DNA from: Rhizorhabdus sp. | Lineage (GTDB): Bacteria; Pseudomonadota; Alphaproteobacteria; Sphingomonadales; Sphingomonadaceae | Reading direction: 5' to 3' | Length of the DNA stretch: 64,000 nucleotides | NCBI RefSeq assembly: GCF_018006725.1 | Contig: NZ_JAGMXV010000004.1 | Span: 1-64,000 of the forward strand | Part shown: positions 1-8,828 of the stretch, in pieces | Position numbering within the stretch: position 1 is the first letter of the stretch | Layout: every line of letters begins with the position of its first letter | Translations under genes and position numbers: made by a program | The notes under the pieces: model-generated | Database searches by the model: none | The model's input: only the letters and a program-made list of their open reading frames with translations | Told to the model about the DNA's origin: nothing

Positions 1-14
1 ATGTGTATAAGAGA
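1..14. other. Remnant of Tn5/Nextera mosaic-end adapter
   Basis: The first 14 bases, ATGTGTATAAGAGA, are identical to bases 3-16 of the 19-bp Tn5 mosaic end used in tagmentation library kits. The reading frame of the glpD gene that crosses this point stops looking like GlpD exactly here. The simplest reading is untrimmed adapter at a contig end, not genomic sequence. A real Tn5-type end is possible but much less likely. Confidence 0.8.
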
Positions 15-228
15 GCGGCCCGAACTCATAATGTTCGAGATAGCGCAGGCCGCCATGGATCAGCTTGGTCGAGGCCGACGACGTGCCCTGGGCGAGGTCG
101 CCCTGTTCGAGCAGCAGGACCGAAGCCCCGCGCCCCGCCGCATCGCGCGCGATACCGCAGCCATTGACGCCGCCGCCGATGACGGCGACGTCGAACAGCC
201 GGTCCTGGATCGTCCGGGGCGTCGTCAT
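1..228 (-). CDS. glpD: FAD-dependent glycerol-3-phosphate dehydrogenase, N-terminus only
   Basis: Seventy-six codons of an ORF that leaves the window. The N-terminus has the Rossmann FAD-binding motif VAVIGGGVNGCGIARDAAGRG, then a short acidic strand (LLLEQGDLAQGTSSAS) and TKLIHGGLRYLEHYEF, which are diagnostic of the GlpD family. Members oxidise glycerol 3-phosphate to dihydroxyacetone phosphate and pass electrons to ubiquinone at the inner membrane. It starts at ATG 228 after a GGAGA site, 12 bases beyond the stop of the monooxygenase gene, so it is the last visible gene of the leftward SQ operon. In that context it would handle glycerol released from sulfoquinovosyl glycerol (inference). 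The last codons (LSYTH) come from the adapter-like sequence and should not be trusted. Confidence 0.85.
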   Translation of the reverse strand, partial: MTTPRTIQDRLFDVAVIGGGVNGCGIARDAAGRGASVLLLEQGDLAQGTSSASTKLIHGGLRYLEHYEFGPLSYTH

Positions 229-239
229 GCCGTCTCCGT

Positions 240-1325
240 TCAGCCTTCGAGCGGGCCGTGCTGCAGATGCGGCAGCACATGGCGCGAGAAGAGGTCGGCC
301 TCGGCCGCATGCGGATAGCCGGACAGGATGAAGGCTTCGATGCCTTCGGCCTGATAGGCGCGCAGCTTGGCGAGCACCTGATCCGGATTGCCGACGATGG
401 CGGCGCCGCAGCCCGAGCGGGCACGGCCGATGCCGGTCCACAGATTATCCTCGACGAACCCGTCGCCGCCGGCTGCGCTGCGCAGCTCGGCCTGGCGCTG
501 CACGCCGACATTCTTGGCGTCGAGCGACTTTTCGCGGATCGCGCGGCCGATCTCGTCGTCGAGCTTGGACAGCAGGCGATCCGCGGCGGCGCGGGCTTCC
601 TCCTCGGTGTCGCGCACGACGACATGGACGCGGTAGCCGAACTTCAGTTCACGGCCGAAGCGCGCGGCGCGGGTCTTCATGTCGGCGATCGTCTCGCGGA
701 CCTTGTCCATCGTGTCGGGCCACATCAGATAGACGTCGCAGCCCTCGGCGGCGCACTCGCGGGCATCCTCGGACAGGCCGCCGAAATAGAAGGCGGGGCA
801 GTTGCCCGAAATGGTCGATATGCGCGGCGGATCGAGCTTGAGCTTGTAGAACTCGCCCTCATGGTCGAGCGACTGCCCGTTCAGCAGCGTCCGGACGATC
901 TTCATCACCTCGGTCGCCCGCGCATAGCGTGCCTTGCCCGGCAGCGCCTCGCCCGGCATGTCGGACGAGATGATGTTGACGTTCAGGCGGCCGCCGGTTC
1001 CTGCGGCATTCGGGCCGAGGATGCGGTCGAGCGTGGCGATGCGGCGTGCCAGCTGCGGCGGCCAGTCCTCGCCGATGCGGGTCGCCCAGAGCAGCTTGAT
1101 GCGGCGAACCTGCGTCGCGACCGCCGCCGCGAAGGCGGTGGTGTCGAGACCGAGCTGATAACCCGACGGCAGCAGGATATTGTCGAAGCCGCCCTTTTCG
1201 GCCTGCAGCACGATGTTGCGGCAATGCTCCCAGCTAGACTGCAGCCGGCTGTCGGGCACGCCGAGGAACTCGTAATCGTCGTCACACAGCGCGGAGAACC
1301 ACGCCACTTCGCATTGCTGCGTCAT
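240..1325 (-). CDS. LLM-class flavin-dependent sulfonate monooxygenase, SsuD/SmoC type
   Basis: 361 aa, the usual length for SsuD-type alkanesulfonate monooxygenases. These two-component enzymes use FMNH2 and O2 to cleave a C-S bond, giving an aldehyde and sulfite. Family active-site residues are visible: Arg232 and His234 in the strand YRVHVVVRDT, an Arg near 303 in RARSGCG, and Tyr337 in SGYPH. The segment GGRLNVNIISSD is also typical. The Cys54 of E. coli SsuD has no equivalent (LLPSG here). Because the gene lies in an operon with a sulfoquinovosidase and an aldo/keto reductase, the best guess is a SmoC-like SQ monooxygenase producing 6-oxo-glucose. A general alkanesulfonate role cannot be excluded. 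No flavin reductase partner is in the window. Confidence 0.88.
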   Translation of the reverse strand: MTQQCEVAWFSALCDDDYEFLGVPDSRLQSSWEHCRNIVLQAEKGGFDNILLPSGYQLGLDTTAFAAAVATQVRRIKLLWATRIGEDWPPQLARRIATLDRILGPNAAGTGGRLNVNIISSDMPGEALPGKARYARATEVMKIVRTLLNGQSLDHEGEFYKLKLDPPRISTISGNCPAFYFGGLSEDARECAAEGCDVYLMWPDTMDKVRETIADMKTRAARFGRELKFGYRVHVVVRDTEEEARAAADRLLSKLDDEIGRAIREKSLDAKNVGVQRQAELRSAAGGDGFVEDNLWTGIGRARSGCGAAIVGNPDQVLAKLRAYQAEGIEAFILSGYPHAAEADLFSRHVLPHLQHGPLEG

Positions 1326-1362
1326 ATTCGCCTCCCAGGCCTATCCTCTAACAACCGGCTGC

Positions 1363-2277
1363 TCAGGGCAGCCTTTCTCCACGGGCGGCGACCAGCACCG
1401 CATACCAGTCCTCACGCGACCAGCGGACGTCGCGGGCCTTCGCACCCTCGGCGATCCGCTCGGCCTGCTGCGAACCGATGATCGGAACGATCCCCGCCGG
1501 ATGCGCCATCAGCCAGGCATAGGCGGCGACGGTGAGCGACACGCCCTGCTCGCTTGCAACCTTGCCCAGCGCTTCGGCCACCGCCTTGTCGCGCGGTGCT
1601 TCCGGATGGGCGAGGCGGCCGCCGCCGAGCGGCGACCAGGCCATCGGCACGAGGCCGAGCATCATCGCCTGGTCGAGCTCGCCATTTTCGAAGCAGGTGA
1701 TGCGCAGCGGGCTGATCTCGGGCTGGGTCGACACCAGCTTGTTGCCCAGGAATTGCTGCAGCGCTGCGGTCTGGTGGATGGTGAAGTTGGACACGCCGAT
1801 CGTGCGGATCTTGCCGGCGGCGACGGCATCGTCGAGCGCGCGGGCGACCTCCTGCGGATGGGCGAGAATGTCGGGGCGATGGACCTGCCACAGGTCGACG
1901 CTTTCGACCTTTAGGCGGCGCAGCGAGGCGTCGATCGCCTCGGCCAGATAGGCCTTGCTCTGGTCATAGGGCAGAGGCGGGCGGATGCCGCCCTTGGTCG
2001 CGAGGACCATGCGACCGCGCAATGCGGGTTCGGCTACCAGCACGTCACCGAGCAGTTCTTCCGCGTCGCCAAAGCCATCGGCGCCGTCGAAGCCGTAGAT
2101 GTCCGCCGTATCGAGGAAGGTGATGCCGGCGTCGAGCGCGGCATGGACGAGACGGGCCGCTTCCGACACGGTGCGGCCGTCCTCGGCGAGGCGCCACATG
2201 CCCCAGGCGATTGAGGAAATCTCGATGCCGCTGGTGCCCAGGGTGCGGGTAGCCGGTGGCTGGGGAAGAAGACTCAT
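1363..2277 (-). CDS. Aldo/keto reductase, candidate SmoB-like 6-oxo-glucose reductase
   Basis: 304 aa TIM-barrel AKR. The catalytic tetrad can be read as Asp and Tyr in FLDTADIYG, Lys in MVLATKGG and His in LWQVHRPD. The C-terminal NADPH-binding part includes PIIGSQQ. ATG 2277 is preferred over the ATG at 2283 because it overlaps the stop of the lacI-family gene as ATGA, suggesting translational coupling. The family reduces aldehydes and sugars. In the sulfo-SMO pathway an AKR (SmoB) reduces the 6-aldehyde of oxidised SQ to glucose, and the position between SQase and monooxygenase genes supports that job here. The specific substrate is inferred. Confidence 0.88.
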   Translation of the reverse strand: MSLLPQPPATRTLGTSGIEISSIAWGMWRLAEDGRTVSEAARLVHAALDAGITFLDTADIYGFDGADGFGDAEELLGDVLVAEPALRGRMVLATKGGIRPPLPYDQSKAYLAEAIDASLRRLKVESVDLWQVHRPDILAHPQEVARALDDAVAAGKIRTIGVSNFTIHQTAALQQFLGNKLVSTQPEISPLRITCFENGELDQAMMLGLVPMAWSPLGGGRLAHPEAPRDKAVAEALGKVASEQGVSLTVAAYAWLMAHPAGIVPIIGSQQAERIAEGAKARDVRWSREDWYAVLVAARGERLP

Positions 2278-3287
2278 GAACATGTCCTGCGTGGCGGCGC
2301 GACGGAGCCGCGCTCGATCAGTTGGTGGGGAAGACGGCGGTGGGCGATGTCGCCCCCCGCGATGAGGATCTCCGTGGCGGTGTGCGCCAGGTCGAACATC
2401 GGCTGGTGGATGGTGGTGAGCGGCGGCCAGACGGTCCGCGCCAGCGTGGTGTCGTCGAAGCCGGCCACCGACAGGTCGCCGGGCAGGTCGAGGCCCCGGT
2501 CGTGCGCGACCGCGAGCACGCCCGCCGCCATATCGTCGTTCGACGCGAAGATTGCGGTCGGGGGCTCGGCCATGTCGAGAAAGGTGGCGCCGGCGGACAC
2601 GCCGCTGTCGAAGTCGAACTCTCCGCTCGCGACCAGTTGCGGCTCATAGGATATGCCCGCCCTGTCGAGCGCGCGGCGATAGCCGAACAGGCGGTCGTCC
2701 GACGCCATATGATTGGGATGGCCCTTGATGAAGCCGATCCGCCGGTGGCCCATGTTGACCAGATGGGTGGTCATGTCGTCGGCGGCCTGCGCGTCGTCCA
2801 TGTAAACCGAGCTGGTCAGCGCATGGTTGGTGCCGGGGGAGATGCGGACGAAGGGTATGTCCATCGCCTCCAGCGCCCGCAGAACCTCTTCGCAGTCGGT
2901 GACCGGCGACGACAGGATGATGCCGTCGACATGGGTTTCGGTGACGAGCCCGCGCACCTGATCGCCGACATTGGGGGCGGCGACGTCGACCGGCTGGGCG
3001 AGCAGGCGAATGCCGTCCGCCTGGCAGCGCGACCAGCAGCCATTCTGGATCTGAAACATGTAATAGGGGCTGTGATTGTCGTAGATCAGCGCGATCTGGT
3101 TCGACTTGGCGCCCGACAGGATGCGCGCGGCGATGCTGGGCCGGAACTCGAGCTCGCGCATCGCCAGCTGAACCCGCGCCTTGGTTTCCGCGCTGACATA
3201 GGGATGGTCGTTGAGCACCCGGCTGACGGTCTTGACCGCCACCCCCGCACGCGCCGCAACATCCCTGATGTTCGATCTTTCACTCAC
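2274..3287 (-). CDS. LacI-family transcriptional regulator
   Basis: 337 aa from a GTG at 3287 that overlaps the stop of the GH31 gene as GTGA. The N-terminal helix-turn-helix reads NIRDVAARAGVAVKTVSRVL, followed by the hinge helix (IAARILSGAKSN) and a periplasmic-binding-protein-like sensor domain ending with the typical FDDTTLARTVWPPLTTIHQP. A longer upstream ORF exists but would overlap the GH31 gene extensively. It is encoded inside the SQ operon, so it is the likely local repressor responding to SQ or a metabolite. A candidate LacI-type half-palindrome lies in the divergent promoter region near 5434-5448. Confidence 0.92.
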   Translation of the reverse strand: MSERSNIRDVAARAGVAVKTVSRVLNDHPYVSAETKARVQLAMRELEFRPSIAARILSGAKSNQIALIYDNHSPYYMFQIQNGCWSRCQADGIRLLAQPVDVAAPNVGDQVRGLVTETHVDGIILSSPVTDCEEVLRALEAMDIPFVRISPGTNHALTSSVYMDDAQAADDMTTHLVNMGHRRIGFIKGHPNHMASDDRLFGYRRALDRAGISYEPQLVASGEFDFDSGVSAGATFLDMAEPPTAIFASNDDMAAGVLAVAHDRGLDLPGDLSVAGFDDTTLARTVWPPLTTIHQPMFDLAHTATEILIAGGDIAHRRLPHQLIERGSVAPPRRTCS

Positions 3288-5293
3288 CCCTGCAACACCC
3301 CCGGCAAGGCCGCGAACAGCCCCGAAAATGCGCTGTCGGGCCGATAGAAGACCGGTGGCCGGCCGATCGGCGCGTCCACCCTGTGGAGGCCCGGCTGAAG
3401 GTCCTCGCCGCTCCACGCCGACCGCCAGGGTGAGGAGCCCGGCAGGAGGACGTTGCGCGACGTGGCACCTTCCTCGATCACCGGAGCCACCAGCAGGTCG
3501 GCACCGTAGAGGAACTGGTCCTGCACGGTCCACAATTCGCGCTCGTCGGGATGGTGGAGAAAGAGCGGACGCTGGGTGGGCAGACCGGTCGTAACGGCTT
3601 CGTCGCACAGCGTGCGGACATAGGGCGCCAGATGGGCGTGAACCCGGCTCCACCGCGCGAAACAGGCCATCAGTTCGGCGTCGCTGTCATATTGGAGATT
3701 GTCGTCGGGGCGGTTGCCTTCATGGCTGCGCATCACCGGGGCGAAAGCCGCCAGCTCGCACCACCGCTCAAGCAGTTCGCGTGACCGGACATTGCCGTGG
3801 AGAGAAGTGTAGCCGCCGCAGTCCGAATGGCTGTAGGCGTTGCCGACGAGCCCCGAAGACAGCGCACCGGCGAGGACCGTTCCGATCCCGTCATGGCGGG
3901 TGAAGTCGACCGACTGGTCGCCCGCCCACAGCAGCGGGCAGTGGCGCTGCACGCCCGAAAAACCGGCACGCATGAAGAACAATGCATCGCCGGTGCGACC
4001 GCGCGAGGCGAGCGCCATGGCGTTGACCTCGGCCCACAGCACGGGCCAGAGATTATGCGCCTCCATCGGGTCCGAACCATCGGCCAGGCGAAGGTCGACC
4101 GGCAGATATTCGCCGAAATCGGCCATCCAGCCATCAATGCCCTTGTCGAGCATCTCCTGGCCGAGGACGCGCTCGGCGAACCAGGCGCGGCTTTCCGGGC
4201 GGGTGAAGTCGACCACCCCACAGTCGAACTCGCCGAAGTCGACCAGATAGGGTTCGTCGCGGTCGAGGCGCAGCGCGAAATGGCTCCCAGCCGCCGCTTC
4301 GGCATAGAGTTCGCCGTCCACCGCCAGATAGGGATTGGCATAAGCGAGGAAGCGGATACCGCGCGCTTTCAGGCCGGCGATGCGCCGTTCGAGATCGGGA
4401 TAGCGCTGCGCGCTGCGCTCGCCGACATGCCAGTCCCAGAACAGCCGGCGCCCGAAGCTGGTTTCGCGGATGCCCGCCCAGTCCTCGCACCACAGGCCCG
4501 AAACAGCGGTGCCGGCGTCGATGAAGCGCTTCATCCGGTCGAAGCTGCTCGCGCCAGACTTGAGGCCGAGGATCGCGCCGCCGATTGCCCAGTCGGGCAG
4601 GGGCGGCTGGCGGCCGAACCGTTCGGACATCTGCGCGACCAGCTCGATCGGCCCGTCGGCTGAGAAAAACTCGAAGACCGCGTTGCCTTTCCAGACCTCG
4701 ACGCGGTGCGCCGCCGGGTCACTGAAATCGAGCACGCTGTAGCAGCTCTCGTCCAGATGGGTGGCGATCCAGCGCGAAGTCAGGAAGGTCGGCTGCGGGT
4801 AATTGCTGTTCCAGTAATCGCCGCCCGCCATGCCCTGCTCGTCCATGATGCGGGTCAGTTCGGTGCTCTTGTCGCGGCCGACGCCGGGCTCGCTGGTCCA
4901 GATCGGGAAGCGGCGCCCGTTGAGCGCGACATAGCTCATCTGCTCCCCGCCGCCCCAGACGCACTCCTCGGCGTCTGCGAAGAGCGAGAGCGTCAATCGG
5001 TCATAGCCAGGCAATAAAGTCGCGACGTTCAGCCGATGGCCGTCGATCGACAGGGTGGCGACCGCCTTGTCGCCGTCGAGCAGCGTCACATGCTGATCGG
5101 TCAGGTCGAAGTCGCCCGGCGCGATCCGTTGCGTGGGGGTGTCCTCGATTCGGAAATTGCCGCGATACATCTCGATCGCGGGATTGCCCTGCGCCATGAC
5201 AAGCGCTGGACAGTCGCGACGGTGCGACACCAGGGTGCGACCCCCTATCAGGAGATCGAAACCATCGGAATTCGAGGCGAATTCGAGCTTCAA
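3284..5293 (-). CDS. GH31 sulfoquinovosidase (YihQ/SmoI type)
   Basis: 669 aa from a TTG at 5293, close to E. coli YihQ (678 aa). An upstream ATG at 5458 would put coding sequence into the divergent promoter. The GH31 catalytic residues are Asp392 (nucleophile, in ADFGEYLP) and Asp459 (acid/base, in WAGDQSVDF). The residues that bind the sulfonate of SQ in known enzymes are present as the K-E-R-W-Y variant: Lys245 (LGLKSG), Glu270 (GLWCEDWAG), Arg283 and Trp286 (FGRRLFW), Tyr495 (DCGGYTSL). Ordinary alpha-glucosidases lack this set. The enzyme would hydrolyse sulfoquinovosyl glycerol to SQ and glycerol. No signal peptide is seen from the TTG start, so it should act in the cytoplasm. It is the first gene of the leftward operon. 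Confidence 0.9.
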   Translation of the reverse strand: MKLEFASNSDGFDLLIGGRTLVSHRRDCPALVMAQGNPAIEMYRGNFRIEDTPTQRIAPGDFDLTDQHVTLLDGDKAVATLSIDGHRLNVATLLPGYDRLTLSLFADAEECVWGGGEQMSYVALNGRRFPIWTSEPGVGRDKSTELTRIMDEQGMAGGDYWNSNYPQPTFLTSRWIATHLDESCYSVLDFSDPAAHRVEVWKGNAVFEFFSADGPIELVAQMSERFGRQPPLPDWAIGGAILGLKSGASSFDRMKRFIDAGTAVSGLWCEDWAGIRETSFGRRLFWDWHVGERSAQRYPDLERRIAGLKARGIRFLAYANPYLAVDGELYAEAAAGSHFALRLDRDEPYLVDFGEFDCGVVDFTRPESRAWFAERVLGQEMLDKGIDGWMADFGEYLPVDLRLADGSDPMEAHNLWPVLWAEVNAMALASRGRTGDALFFMRAGFSGVQRHCPLLWAGDQSVDFTRHDGIGTVLAGALSSGLVGNAYSHSDCGGYTSLHGNVRSRELLERWCELAAFAPVMRSHEGNRPDDNLQYDSDAELMACFARWSRVHAHLAPYVRTLCDEAVTTGLPTQRPLFLHHPDERELWTVQDQFLYGADLLVAPVIEEGATSRNVLLPGSSPWRSAWSGEDLQPGLHRVDAPIGRPPVFYRPDSAFSGLFAALPGVLQG

Positions 5294-5487
5294 GACGCGT
5301 TTATCCTCTGGTCGCGGGCCTTGTTGCAGAATTGCCGCACCATGGCCCGTCTCGTGTGACACCGCTTGACATATCGTCGCTCCCGCCGCAACACAAGGGC
5401 CGCAAGCGGTGATGCCAAACAGGTGAGCCGCTCCAGAAACGTTCGCAGCGGGGCGCAAAGTCCCGGACTAAAAGGGGAGGAAAACCC
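5294..5487. promoter_or_regulatory. Divergent promoter region with inverted repeat and LacI-like operator
   Basis: This gap separates the start of the SQase operon from the TonB receptor gene. It contains a perfect 9-bp inverted repeat, CACCGCTTG at 5360-5368 and CAAGCGGTG at 5403-5411, and an AACGTT-centred sequence AGAAACGTTCGCA at about 5434-5448 that resembles LacI-family operators. A TTGACA hexamer is at 5366-5371. The assignment to the local LacI regulator is inference. Confidence 0.45.
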
Positions 5488-7818
5488 GTGAAATCGTTGC
5501 TCCGTGCCTCGTCTGCCATGGCTTTGGCGGCTATTTCCATTGGCTATGCCGCACCGGCTTTTGCCCAGACTCCCGCCGAAGCAGAGGAGTCGGTCGCCGA
5601 GATCGTCGTGACCGCGCAGAAGCGCTCCGAAAATCTGCAGAGCGTTCCCGTGGCCGTGTCGGTCCTGTCGGGGCAGGCGCTCGCCACCACCGCGCGTCCG
5701 AGCATCGAAAGCGCGGCGCAGCTGGTGCCTTCGCTCAACTTCCTGAAGTCGGGCACGACGCTCAACCAGACGATCTTCCTGCGCGGCGTCGGTACCGCGA
5801 CCTTCTCGATCGCCGGCGAACCGTCGGTGTCGACCGTGGTCGACGGCGTCGTCTATGCCCGCTCGGGCGAGGCGTTCAATGACCTCGTCGACGTCGCCCA
5901 GATGGAAGTGCTGCGTGGCCCGCAGGGCACGTTGTTCGGCAAGAATGCGTCGGCCGGCGTCATCAACATCACGACCCAGATGCCGAAGAACGAGTTTTCG
6001 GGCACGGTCGACGCCAGCTATTTCGATCGCCAGGAATATCGCCTCAAGGGTTCGGTCAACGTGCCGCTGGGCGAGGATCTCGCCGCACGCTTCACTGGTT
6101 TCTATGGCGAATATGACGGCAACATCCGCAACCTGACCACCGGCAACCACGTCAACGGCTACAAGCATCGCGGCGTTCGCGGCCAGGTCCTGTACAATCC
6201 GTCCGACGCGCTGCGCATCTATGTCGCCGCGGACTATTACAAGAATGACGATGATTGCTGCGCCGAGGTTATCGGCACCGGTCCGCTGACCGGCGCTGGT
6301 GCTCCGACGACCAGCCTCGCCTTCAACGCGCTGCCGACGCCGCGCGGCTCCAAGACGCGTGAGATCCGCCAGGACCTCGTCACGTCGACGAAGGAAGAGG
6401 GCTGGGGCGTTTCGGGCCAGGTCGATCTCGAAATCGGCACCCACACGCTGACCAGCATCACCGCCTATCGCAGCTGGGACAATACCGAGATCCGCGACGG
6501 CGACTGGCTGGACCGTGCCTATGTCGGCTTCAACCAGCTGCATGACTCGGGCCCGCAGACGAGCCACACCTTCACCCAGGAGTTCCGTCTCGCCTCACCG
6601 ACCGATCAGACGGTCAGCTATGTCCTCGGCACCTTCTATTCGAACGCCAAGTCGCGCCGCATCTTCCGCCGTGACGACATCGTCTGCACCGCGGCTCCCG
6701 GCGCTCCGACCAACGTGCTGATCCCCTGCGGCAGCGCGAATGCCAATCCGTCGACCTTCCCGACGGGCGTGGCGGACTTCGGCTCGACCTTCCTCAACTA
6801 TGCCGCTTTCGGTCAGGCGACCTGGAACGTCAGCGAGGATCTGCGCCTCGTCGGTGGCCTGCGCTACAGCTATGACAAGCTGAAGGTCTTCCACAGCCGC
6901 AATACGACGCTGGCGGGCCCCGGCATCCAGCCGAGCTTCCCGACGACGCCGACCGGCACCGGCCAGCCCGCGACCGTGTTCCGCACCAAGACCGACAATG
7001 ACGATCTGTCGGGCAAGGCCTCGATCCAGTACGACATCAGCCGTCGCATCATGGCCTATGGCAGCTACACGCGCGGCTATAAGGGCCCGGCCTACAACAT
7101 CTTCTACAACCTGACCGCGACCGGCACCAATTCGATCGCGCCGGAAACGTCGGACGCGTTCGAGGCGGGCCTGAAGAACACGCTGTTCAACGGTCGCATG
7201 ACCCTGAACATCGCGGGCTTCTACGCCAAGTACAAGAATTTCCAGGCGAACAACCCGGATCTGGTGGCCGGCGTGGTGGTAACCCGCTTCACCAATGCGG
7301 GCACTGTTTCGACCCGTGGCTTCGAAGCCGACCTCAACTGGTTCCCGGTCGACGACCTGACGATCAGCGGTGGTATTGCCTACACCGACGCCAAGGTCGA
7401 TCGCTTCCGCGTTGCGCCCGGCGCTGCAGCGGGTGCGGTAATTCCGGCCGGCTCGCCGCTCGCCTATGCGCCGAAGTGGAAGGGGTCGCTTTCGGCCGAC
7501 TATCGCTGGCGCACGGGTGGCGCGTTCGATGTTTTCTTCGGCGCCCAGGGCAATTACCAGACCAAGCAGCTGTCGATCTTCACGCCTAACGCCGTGCAGA
7601 CCCGCCTGGGCACTATCCCGTCCTATGGCCTGGTCAACGTCAAGCTGGGCGTCGGTGACGCCGACGATCGCTATCGCCTGACCTTCCAGGTGCGCAACCT
7701 GTTCGACAAGTCCTACATCGCTGCGATCCAGAGCGGCGGTCCGGGCGGTTCCTATCGCTATCAGATCCCGCGCGACGCCGATCGCTACTGGGGCCTGACC
7801 GGTACCGTGAACTTCTAA
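5488..7818 (+). CDS. TonB-dependent receptor, putative sulfoquinovoside importer
   Basis: 776 aa from GTG 5488 with a strong GGGGAGG site 7 bases upstream. It has a Sec signal peptide ending PAFAQ, a TonB-box-like EIVVTAQKR, a plug domain with LRGPQGTLFGKNASAG, and a long beta-barrel ending in a C-terminal aromatic residue (TGTVNF) as expected for BAM recognition. This is the sphingomonad subtype used for uptake of sugars, glycosides and aromatics across the outer membrane. Its gene diverges from the SQase operon and shares the promoter gap, so it probably imports SQ or its glycosides. Specificity cannot be read from sequence. Confidence 0.93.
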   Translation: MKSLLRASSAMALAAISIGYAAPAFAQTPAEAEESVAEIVVTAQKRSENLQSVPVAVSVLSGQALATTARPSIESAAQLVPSLNFLKSGTTLNQTIFLRGVGTATFSIAGEPSVSTVVDGVVYARSGEAFNDLVDVAQMEVLRGPQGTLFGKNASAGVINITTQMPKNEFSGTVDASYFDRQEYRLKGSVNVPLGEDLAARFTGFYGEYDGNIRNLTTGNHVNGYKHRGVRGQVLYNPSDALRIYVAADYYKNDDDCCAEVIGTGPLTGAGAPTTSLAFNALPTPRGSKTREIRQDLVTSTKEEGWGVSGQVDLEIGTHTLTSITAYRSWDNTEIRDGDWLDRAYVGFNQLHDSGPQTSHTFTQEFRLASPTDQTVSYVLGTFYSNAKSRRIFRRDDIVCTAAPGAPTNVLIPCGSANANPSTFPTGVADFGSTFLNYAAFGQATWNVSEDLRLVGGLRYSYDKLKVFHSRNTTLAGPGIQPSFPTTPTGTGQPATVFRTKTDNDDLSGKASIQYDISRRIMAYGSYTRGYKGPAYNIFYNLTATGTNSIAPETSDAFEAGLKNTLFNGRMTLNIAGFYAKYKNFQANNPDLVAGVVVTRFTNAGTVSTRGFEADLNWFPVDDLTISGGIAYTDAKVDRFRVAPGAAAGAVIPAGSPLAYAPKWKGSLSADYRWRTGGAFDVFFGAQGNYQTKQLSIFTPNAVQTRLGTIPSYGLVNVKLGVGDADDRYRLTFQVRNLFDKSYIAAIQSGGPGGSYRYQIPRDADRYWGLTGTVNF

Positions 7819-7840
7819 GTCTCTCCAGTTATCTCCTACT

Positions 7841-7872
7841 GGGGCCTCCGGTTCTGCCGGGGGCCCCTTTTT
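7841..7872 (+). terminator. Rho-independent terminator after TonB receptor
   Basis: A GC-rich stem GGGGCCTCCGG / CCGGGGGCCCC with a short TTCTG loop is followed by TTTTTT. It lies 22 bases after the TonB receptor stop codon, so the receptor is a single-gene transcript. Confidence 0.85.
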
Positions 7873-7926
7873 TATGGGTAAGTCCTGTGGTTGCGCGTCG
7901 GCCTCTCTCGCAGCTAGGGCGACGCT

Positions 7927-8823
7927 ATGGATGATAGGCTCGAGGTCGCCGCCGCCCGTTGGGCGGTCAGGCAGGAGGCGGCGCATTCGCGCTGGTGGTC
8001 CCACCCCAGGATCGTCCGTCACGTCAATCGCCTCGTCTGCGGCGAACCGATCGATGGCCCGCATGCGGGTTTTAACCGGCTGATCCAGCAGGCTGCTCCG
8101 TCAGGCGGCTTCGGCCATGCGATCTCAGTCGGATGCGGCAGCGGCGGGAAGGAAATGAAGCTTCTCCAACAAGGGATCGTCCAGCATTTTCACCTGTGCG
8201 AGATCGGCGAACATCGTCGTGAACAGATATTTGCCAAGGCCGGGGATCATGGTGTCGCGGACCGGGTCACCGTCCATATCGGCAACGCACTCGATCGCCC
8301 GCCTGACCGCGCATTCGACCTCATCTACTGGAATAATGCGCTGCACCACATGTTCGATGCACGCGCGGCGCTGCTTTGGAGCAAGGCGGGACTGAGCGTT
8401 GGCGGCGTGCTGGCCATGGACGACTTCGTCGGGCCGACGCGCTTTCAGTGGACCGAGGCCGAACTGGATTTGGCGGCCCGCGTCAGAACATTGTTGCCCG
8501 ACCGCTTCCTGCCGCACCCGCGCAACCAGCAGGTCATGATCCCACGTCGGCCCAAGCGGCCTACGATCGAGGAAATGCTCGCCGCCGACCCAACGGAAGC
8601 CGCAGATAGCCAAGCGATTCTCGATGCGCTCATGGAGATCTTCCCGAAGGCCGAGATCGTTCCGACCGGCGGGGTGGTCTATCATCTCGCGCTCAACGAC
8701 GTGCTCGCCAATTTCCGCGTGGGTGAGGATGATTCCCTGCTCGATGCGCTCCTGTTGCTCGACGAGACGCTCGCCGGACAAGGGCACTCGCATTATGCGG
8801 TTGCCCTCGGCCGAGCGAGCTGA
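7927..8823 (+). CDS. Class I SAM-dependent methyltransferase
   Basis: 298 aa. The SAM-binding motif I is AISVGCGSGGKEM, followed by an acidic strand (HLCEIGE), the motif GNALDRP and motif IV LIYWNNALHHMFD. This is a small-molecule methyltransferase fold of the UbiE/Methyltransf_25 type. It starts after the TonB receptor terminator and ends convergent with the MFS gene 6 bases away. Nothing in the neighbourhood explains what it methylates. It may be unrelated to the SQ genes. Confidence 0.8.
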   Translation: MDDRLEVAAARWAVRQEAAHSRWWSHPRIVRHVNRLVCGEPIDGPHAGFNRLIQQAAPSGGFGHAISVGCGSGGKEMKLLQQGIVQHFHLCEIGEHRREQIFAKAGDHGVADRVTVHIGNALDRPPDRAFDLIYWNNALHHMFDARAALLWSKAGLSVGGVLAMDDFVGPTRFQWTEAELDLAARVRTLLPDRFLPHPRNQQVMIPRRPKRPTIEEMLAADPTEAADSQAILDALMEIFPKAEIVPTGGVVYHLALNDVLANFRVGEDDSLLDALLLLDETLAGQGHSHYAVALGRAS

Positions 8824-8828
8824 CGCCT

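Noticed and set aside
3284..5458. 724-aa form of the GH31 enzyme starting at ATG 5458
   Set aside because: The extra 55 residues are not GH31-like and would overlap the divergent promoter; TTG 5293 gives the family length.
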